Of a DNA stretch of 19,645 nucleotides, positions 15,695-19,645 are shown piece after piece. A model generated the notes under the pieces. The model was not told the DNA's origin, ran no database searches, and saw only the letters and a program-made list of their open reading frames with translations. Source of the stretch: Scatocola faecipullorum (GTDB lineage: Bacteria; Pseudomonadota; Alphaproteobacteria; RF32; CAG-239); assembly GCA_018714685.1 (NCBI GenBank), contig DVNC01000054.1:1-19645 (forward strand), given 5' to 3'. A program made the position numbers and the translations under genes. Numbering within the stretch: position 1 is the stretch's first letter; every line of letters starts with the position of its first letter.

Positions 15695-16279
15695 ATGATA
15701 AAGAGTTCACAGGCCGGCCGGTCGATGATTGAAGTCATTGGCGTGTTGGCGATCCTCAGCGCCGTAACCATGGCGATAACCAAAATGGTCAACAGCGTGC
15801 ACGATCGGTATTTAATCAGCAGGATTACGCAGCAAATCAACGATTTGCGCAAGGGTATCAGCAACCGTTATGTCGCGAGCGGCACTTATGAAAATATTTC
15901 CGCGGAAGAGGTGATTGCCAGCAATGCCGGGCCGTCGGATATGTTTGACAAGGAAAATAAAAAATTAATTCACGCCTATGATTGGGACGTGCTTCTCAGC
16001 GGCACCAAAGATACCTATCAGATAACCTTTGAGCATCTTCCTCATCAGGCTTGTGTCGAACTTGCGCTGATGAACTGGCAGTTCGGCGGAAATTCGGATT
16101 TGTACAGCATTAAAATTAATCAGACCGAATTTAACTGGCCGCTGAATGCCGCCGGCGGCAAAGTTCTGCCGGTTGAAATAACCGACGCGACCACGGCCTG
16201 CATCCCGCCGCCGCCTAAAGATAATCCGGCAGCCGCTGTCGATCAAGAAGATAACGATATAACCTGGACTTTCCGTTAA
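15695..16279 (+). CDS. Type IV prepilin-like protein
   Basis: 194 residues. A short basic leader ends at Gly8, followed by RSMIEVIGVLAILSAVTMA, a class III prepilin cleavage site with the conserved Glu at +5 and a hydrophobic helix to about residue 32. The globular part carries Cys120 and Cys169, which could form the C-terminal disulfide loop of pilins, then a proline stretch and an acidic tail. It should be processed by a prepilin peptidase and assemble in a pilus or pseudopilus; no assembly genes are in the window. GGAGGT is placed 7-8 bases before the ATG. It is 14 bp upstream of fliX and probably co-transcribed with it. Confidence 0.8.
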   Translation: MIKSSQAGRSMIEVIGVLAILSAVTMAITKMVNSVHDRYLISRITQQINDLRKGISNRYVASGTYENISAEEVIASNAGPSDMFDKENKKLIHAYDWDVLLSGTKDTYQITFEHLPHQACVELALMNWQFGGNSDLYSIKINQTEFNWPLNAAGGKVLPVEITDATTACIPPPPKDNPAAAVDQEDNDITWTFR

Positions 16280-16293
16280 CTGAAAGGATGCCC

Positions 16294-16713
16294 GTGATTA
16301 AGATTAATGACGTCAACAAGGTAAATGATTTAAAAACCGCCAAAACGCCCAAGGCCTCCGGCGGGGAGAGCTTTTCCGTCTATCTGAAAGAAACGATGAA
16401 GCCGCAGGCTGCTCCCGTCGGTCCCGGCGGAGCAATCAGTGTGGCCGATGCGATTTTTGCCGCGCAAATGGTTGATGCCGATGAAGAAAAGGAAGTCCGC
16501 AAAAAACTTATCAAACGGGGACAGACCCTGTTGGAAAAGCTGGAGGAAATCCGTGACGGGCTGTTGATGGGATATATTTCTCGCGACCGGCTGATTGAAA
16601 TTTCCCGCCTGGTCAAAGACAACCGCTATCAGTCTGAAGACCCGCGCCTGCAGGAGATTTTGGGCGAAATCGAACTCAGAGTCGAAGTCGAGTTGGCAAA
16701 ATTGATGAAATAG
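16294..16713 (+). CDS. fliX: Flagellar assembly regulator FliX
   Basis: 139 residues from GTG at 16294. This start is preferred over ATG 16288 because AAAGGA lies 5 bases before GTG but abuts the ATG. Family features are a variable N-terminus and a helical C-terminal half with LLEKLEEIRDGLLMGYISRD, then DPRLQEILGEIELRVEVELAKL, the FliX signature. In Caulobacter FliX is a trans-acting factor that couples early flagellar assembly to FlbD-dependent transcription. Here it follows a prepilin gene instead of flagellar genes and precedes dksA, a neighbour seen in other alphaproteobacteria. No flagellar structural gene is visible. Confidence 0.85.
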   Translation: MIKINDVNKVNDLKTAKTPKASGGESFSVYLKETMKPQAAPVGPGGAISVADAIFAAQMVDADEEKEVRKKLIKRGQTLLEKLEEIRDGLLMGYISRDRLIEISRLVKDNRYQSEDPRLQEILGEIELRVEVELAKLMK

Positions 16714-16748
16714 GAGGAATAACCCGATTTTTTGCTTGCAGTTACTGA

Positions 16749-16776
16749 TTGAAATTTGTATTTTGCTTGCTATATG
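16749..16776 (+). promoter_or_regulatory. Sigma-70-type promoter for dksA cluster
   Basis: TTGAAA (16749-16754), 16-base spacer, TATATG (16771-16776) preceded by TGC, an extended -10. It lies in the 96-bp gap between fliX and dksA, 34 bp before the dksA ATG. Confidence 0.55.
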
Positions 16777-16809
16777 AACCATTTATTAATTATCCAAGGA
16801 GATTAGGAT

Positions 16810-17235
16810 ATGGAAAGTGCTGTAATTCTTCCCCCCGATTATGTTCCCTCGCCGGACGAGGAATATATGAATGACTTGCAGGTCGAATATTTCCGCCAGA
16901 AACTGCTGGCCTGGAAGAAATCTTTGTTGAACCAGTCGCAGGACACGTTGGAAGATTTGCGCCAGGGCGGGCTTAACCAGCCGGACGACATCGACCGCGC
17001 TTCCATGGAAACCGACAAGGCTCTTGACCTGCGCACCAAAGACCGCGCCCGTAAATTGATCAGCAAAATCAACGATGCGCTGAAACGTATTGAAGACGGC
17101 ACTTACGGCTACTGCGAAGAAACCGGAGAGCCGATCGGGCTTGAGCGCCTGGAAGCCCGCCCGGTTGCCACATTGTCGATTGAAGCCCAGGAACGCCACG
17201 AACGTATGGAAAAAACTTACGACGACGAAGCTTAG
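16810..17235 (+). CDS. dksA: RNA polymerase-binding transcription factor DksA
   Basis: 141 residues. DksA binds the RNA polymerase secondary channel and, with ppGpp, mediates the stringent response. A coiled-coil (about 22-96) has the tip motif D60-x-D62-x-A64 (PDDIDRAS). The C-terminal globular domain reads YGYCEETGEPIGLERLEARP. Only Cys102 of the four zinc-finger cysteines remains; the others are Thr105, Ser123 and Ala126. This is the form I know from alphaproteobacteria, in which the fold is thought not to depend on zinc. AAGGAG precedes the ATG by about 8 bases and a promoter is visible upstream. It is 9 bp upstream of maf, so probably heads the maf - RNase - yacG transcript. Confidence 0.96.
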   Translation: MESAVILPPDYVPSPDEEYMNDLQVEYFRQKLLAWKKSLLNQSQDTLEDLRQGGLNQPDDIDRASMETDKALDLRTKDRARKLISKINDALKRIEDGTYGYCEETGEPIGLERLEARPVATLSIEAQERHERMEKTYDDEA

Positions 17236-17244
17236 GCCGGTCTG

Positions 17245-17817
17245 ATGACGGAAAAGAACTTTATTTTGGCCTCGGGGTCCGTTCCCCGGCGTCAGTTGCT
17301 GGAACAAATCGGCTATACGCCGAAACTGGTTGACCCTGCTGATATTGACGAAACAACCGGCAAATATGAAACACCGACCGCCTATGTCAAACGGATGGCC
17401 GTGGAAAAAGCTTCCGCCGTGGCGGCCCGCCACCCCGGCGAAACCGTTCTGGCCTGCGATACGGTCGTTGTTTCCGGCAACAAAGTGATTCACAAATCCC
17501 GTACGCCGGAAGAACAAACCGAAGTGATGAAACAACTGTCAGGCAAAGCGCACCGTGTCATCAGTGCGGTTTGCGTCATCGGCTCCGACGGGCGTCGCGC
17601 TTTGCGCTGTGTGCCGACCAGAGTATTGATGAAAAAGCTGACCCCCGCAGAAATTCAGGCTTATGTTGACGGCAAAGAATGGGTCGGTTGCTGTGGCTAT
17701 AAAATTGAGGGCGAATTGGCCGGCTATGTCAAAAAAATTATCGGTTCTTATTCCGGTGTTGTCGGACTGCCGCTGTTTGAAACTAAAAATTTGTTGAATG
17801 GTGCAGGTGTAAAATGA
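17245..17817 (+). CDS. maf: Maf-family nucleoside triphosphate pyrophosphatase
   Basis: 190 residues, usual length. Maf proteins hydrolyse non-canonical or pyrimidine nucleoside triphosphates to monophosphates, and some affect septation. Motifs: the N-terminal phosphate loop LASGSVPRRQLL (8-19), catalytic Asp72 in ACDTVV, and the C-terminal WVGCCGYKIEGELAGYV and IIGSYSGVVGLPL. The loop reads S-V-P-R-R, one residue longer before PRR than the common SGSPRR. Which nucleotide it prefers cannot be decided. The ribosome-binding site is weak (AGG 8 bases away). Its TGA overlaps the RNase ATG (ATGA). Confidence 0.94.
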   Translation: MTEKNFILASGSVPRRQLLEQIGYTPKLVDPADIDETTGKYETPTAYVKRMAVEKASAVAARHPGETVLACDTVVVSGNKVIHKSRTPEEQTEVMKQLSGKAHRVISAVCVIGSDGRRALRCVPTRVLMKKLTPAEIQAYVDGKEWVGCCGYKIEGELAGYVKKIIGSYSGVVGLPLFETKNLLNGAGVK

Positions 17818-18983
17818 GTATTGATACGATTGTTTATGAAAAGAAAAACGCTTCTTTCAGCCTGGCGTTGCTGGAAGACGGCGGGTTGAAGGAACTGGCT
17901 TTCGGCAATGAGAATTCAGCCGCCGAAGGCAATGTCTATCTCGGCAAGATAACCCGCAAAATCGAACTGGCTCATGACAAAGTCGGTTTTTTTGTAGATA
18001 TTGATGACGGGCGAGATGCCTTTTTGAATGCCGAGGAATTCGGACTGAAAGAAGTCAACTATACCGAAGGGCAGAGCATTGTCGTTCAGGTTGCGCAGGA
18101 AAAACGCGCCGAAAAAGGAGCCCGGGTCGTCCGTGCCATTCAGTTTGTCGGCGACTATATCGTTTACTGTCCGTACCGTTTGACGGTAGAAGCTTCTCCC
18201 CGCATTGAAGACAAAGATAAACTTGCCGAATATAAAGATAAGGTCTTGGAGCACACCACCGGGCAGGAAGGGTGGATTCTGCGCACGGCGTCGGTTGAGG
18301 TTCCTTTTGAAAAAATTGCCGCGGAAATGGAAAAACTCCGCAATACTTATGACGAAGTCCGCATGAAAGCGCGTACCGCCAAAGCGCCGGCATTGCTTTA
18401 TGCCAAAACGGCGCCGCTGTATGAGGAAATTAACCGTTATCTCTCCGGGCTACAAAAGGTTATCGTTAATAACCATAATCTTGAAAACGAATTGCGGGAA
18501 AAGTTTGCCGCTCAGTTTGAAGTTGAATATATGAATGATCCTTTTGTCGCACTGGGGCTGGAAGATGCTATCGCCGAAGCGCTTTTGAAAAACGTTAAAC
18601 TGCCGTCGGGCGGACGTCTCAGCATTGAAGAGACCAAAGCCTGTGTCTGCATTGACGTTGACAGCGGCAGCGATAACGGCAGGGGCTCTCTCTCTGCTTT
18701 AAATCAGGAAGCCGCCGTTGAAATTGCCCGTCAAATTCGCCTTCGCAATCTGTCCGGTAAAATAATCATCGATTTCGCCGGATCTTCCGAATATAAATTT
18801 CTGAAACCGGTAATCGAAACACTGGAAGCCGAATTGGCCAAAGACAGCAACAAAGGACGCCTCTTGGGGTTAAGCAAAGCCGGAAATGTTGAAATTGTCC
18901 GCGTCCGCCGCCGTCCCACATTACAGGATGTTTTGAGTGTTGAATGCGACAGTTGTCAGGGAACCGGACGGGTTATGAAATGA
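17814..18983 (+). CDS. rng: Ribonuclease E/G family endonuclease (short, RNase G-like)
   Basis: 389 residues, an endoribonuclease for rRNA maturation and mRNA decay. An S1-type RNA-binding region comes first (GNVYLGKITRKIE, VGFFVDIDDGRDAFL, about 40-75). Then follow the RNase H-like and DNase I-like parts with Mg-binding Asp281 (CIDVDSG) and Asp320 (IIIDFAG), equivalent to E. coli RNase E D303 and D346. The protein ends at the zinc-link CDSCQGTGRV. It is about 100 residues shorter than E. coli RNase G, has four residues fewer between the two aspartates, and lacks the RNase E scaffold tail, so it is a minimal catalytic unit. It overlaps maf and yacG by ATGA at each end. Confidence 0.93.
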   Translation: MSIDTIVYEKKNASFSLALLEDGGLKELAFGNENSAAEGNVYLGKITRKIELAHDKVGFFVDIDDGRDAFLNAEEFGLKEVNYTEGQSIVVQVAQEKRAEKGARVVRAIQFVGDYIVYCPYRLTVEASPRIEDKDKLAEYKDKVLEHTTGQEGWILRTASVEVPFEKIAAEMEKLRNTYDEVRMKARTAKAPALLYAKTAPLYEEINRYLSGLQKVIVNNHNLENELREKFAAQFEVEYMNDPFVALGLEDAIAEALLKNVKLPSGGRLSIEETKACVCIDVDSGSDNGRGSLSALNQEAAVEIARQIRLRNLSGKIIIDFAGSSEYKFLKPVIETLEAELAKDSNKGRLLGLSKAGNVEIVRVRRRPTLQDVLSVECDSCQGTGRVMK

Positions 18984-19192
18984 GTAACGTTGTCAAAACC
19001 TACAAATGTCCGATTTGCCATAAAATCGCGCCGGAAAACAAATATAAACCTTTTTGTTCCAAACGTTGTGCCGACATTGACTTGGGCAATTGGTTTAATG
19101 AAAGCTACACTGTTCCGGCGGTAGAACTGGACGATACCGAAATCGAACAGCTTCAGGAAGCCTTGGATAAAACGCCTGAAAATGAAGAGTAA
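18980..19192 (+). CDS. yacG: DNA gyrase inhibitor / zinc-binding protein YacG
   Basis: 70 residues. The start is the ATG overlapping the RNase stop (ATGA); a longer frame upstream would lie inside that gene. It is a zinc ribbon with Cys10, Cys13, Cys26 and Cys30 (CPIC, FCSKRC), followed by ADIDLGNWFNESY, the family signature, and an acidic tail. E. coli YacG binds GyrB and inhibits gyrase. It closes the dksA - maf - RNase - yacG cluster, with a hairpin 1 bp after the stop. Confidence 0.92.
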   Translation: MSNVVKTYKCPICHKIAPENKYKPFCSKRCADIDLGNWFNESYTVPAVELDDTEIEQLQEALDKTPENEE

Positions 19193-19193
19193 T

Positions 19194-19220
19194 AAGAACC
19201 CCGCGTAATGCGAGGTTCTT
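19194..19220. terminator. Terminator between yacG and surface protein gene
   Basis: AAGAACC / GGTTCTT plus CGC / GCG, separated by one C-A mismatch, with a 5-base loop. Followed by TAGATTAAATATTTTT. It lies between convergent stop codons (19192 and 19225) and could act on both strands. Confidence 0.7.
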
Positions 19221-19224
19221 TAGA

Positions 19225-19645
19225 TTAAATATTTTTATAAGGAACAAAGTAAAAATCAGGATTTTGTCCAAATGCAGAGATACGGTCACCAGGTGCAACT
19301 TGAACATAGAGATCTGCCCATTCCTGTCTAGTACCCGTATTTGAAGCTGTAACTCCGTTAACCAAAATCCAACCGCCTTGATTAGTAATATCTTGAATCC
19401 TGCCGATAACGATGCCGTAACTGCTTACATAATAAGCTGAAGAAGTCGGATTAAAAGATTTCTTTTTACTCCAGTCTAAAACCATATTTTTAACCGCATC
19501 AGCTTTCTTAACACAGTTAAAATAGGAAGTATTAAAAGGGCACTTGAGAGCGGGACTGAGACAGTCAGAGGTACTTCCGGTATAAGTATACCCGAGGCTT
19601 GAGCATGAAGGTTGAGCGCCGCAGGTCTGGGCATAAGCATTGCCG
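19225..19645 (-). CDS. C-terminal part of a Cys-containing secreted/surface protein (partial)
   Basis: The frame is open from the stop at 19225 to the window end: at least 139 residues, N-terminus missing. The visible part starts GNAYAQTCGAQPSCSS, then SDCLSPALKCPFNTSYFNC, so six cysteines in about 45 residues. A glycine- and aromatic-rich domain without cysteines follows (YGIVIGRIQDI, GGWILVNGVTAS, WADLYVQVAPGDRISAF) ending FYFVPYKNI. The pattern suggests an exported, disulfide-bonded surface protein with a beta-rich C-terminal domain, perhaps a pilus tip or adhesin-like protein. No family is recognised. An internal ATG at 19485 is not the start, because the cysteine-rich part upstream is in the same frame. 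Confidence 0.65.
   Translation of the reverse strand, partial: GNAYAQTCGAQPSCSSLGYTYTGSTSDCLSPALKCPFNTSYFNCVKKADAVKNMVLDWSKKKSFNPTSSAYYVSSYGIVIGRIQDITNQGGWILVNGVTASNTGTRQEWADLYVQVAPGDRISAFGQNPDFYFVPYKNI

Noticed and set aside
1..19645. CRISPR array, tRNA, rRNA or riboswitch
   Set aside because: No regularly spaced repeats and no recognisable structural RNA were seen on reading either strand; only the repeats listed were found.

Overview
The window looks like a chromosomal segment of an alphaproteobacterium, probably of an uncultured, host-associated lineage (the lineage is inferred, not proven). The pointers are a FlaF homologue, a FliX homologue beside dksA, a DksA that keeps only one of the four zinc-finger cysteines, and a tightly overlapping maf - RNase E/G - yacG cluster. 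A CtrA-like box also lies upstream of flaF. All of these are alphaproteobacterial traits. Most genes have mixed base composition near 50% GC; the 4.2-5.75 kb stretch is visibly more AT-rich.

Layout. 1-261: no recognised gene, two strong hairpins. 262-3410 (minus): a family-4 glycosyltransferase followed by thrS. 3459-4217 (plus): an alpha/beta hydrolase. 4229-5738 (minus): an AT-rich accessory module. It holds a protein with a peptidoglycan-binding domain and an L,D-transpeptidase-like (DUF2778/Tlde1-type) domain, plus a small three-helix membrane protein. About 91 bp of sequence occurs both before the membrane-protein gene and after the effector-like gene. Next to the second copy is the 3' remnant of a second membrane-protein gene that appears to have lost its middle. 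5853-11612 (plus): a complete tripartite RND efflux operon (adaptor, inner-membrane pump, outer-membrane channel) with overlapping genes.

11609-13690 (minus): a secreted solute-binding protein, then a glutathione S-transferase-like protein coupled to a small lipoprotein. 13822-14211 (plus): flaF. 14270-15502 (minus): a lipoprotein and an outer-membrane beta-barrel, each followed by a terminator. 15695-19192 (plus): a type IV prepilin-like protein and fliX, then (from its own promoter) dksA, maf, RNase E/G and yacG. 19225-end (minus): the C-terminal part of a cysteine-containing, probably secreted or surface protein that runs off the window.

Functionally, the housekeeping parts are translation (thrS), transcription control (dksA), RNA decay (RNase E/G), nucleotide sanitation (maf) and gyrase control (yacG). 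The envelope parts are efflux, lipoproteins, a barrel and a pilin. Two flagellar regulators, flaF and fliX, are present without any flagellar structural gene. The flaF promoter region and that of the pilin-fliX pair share an almost identical 21-bp motif. The item most likely to be undescribed is the 4.2-5.75 kb module, which has the shape of a peptidoglycan-targeting effector with intact and decayed copies of a candidate partner gene.
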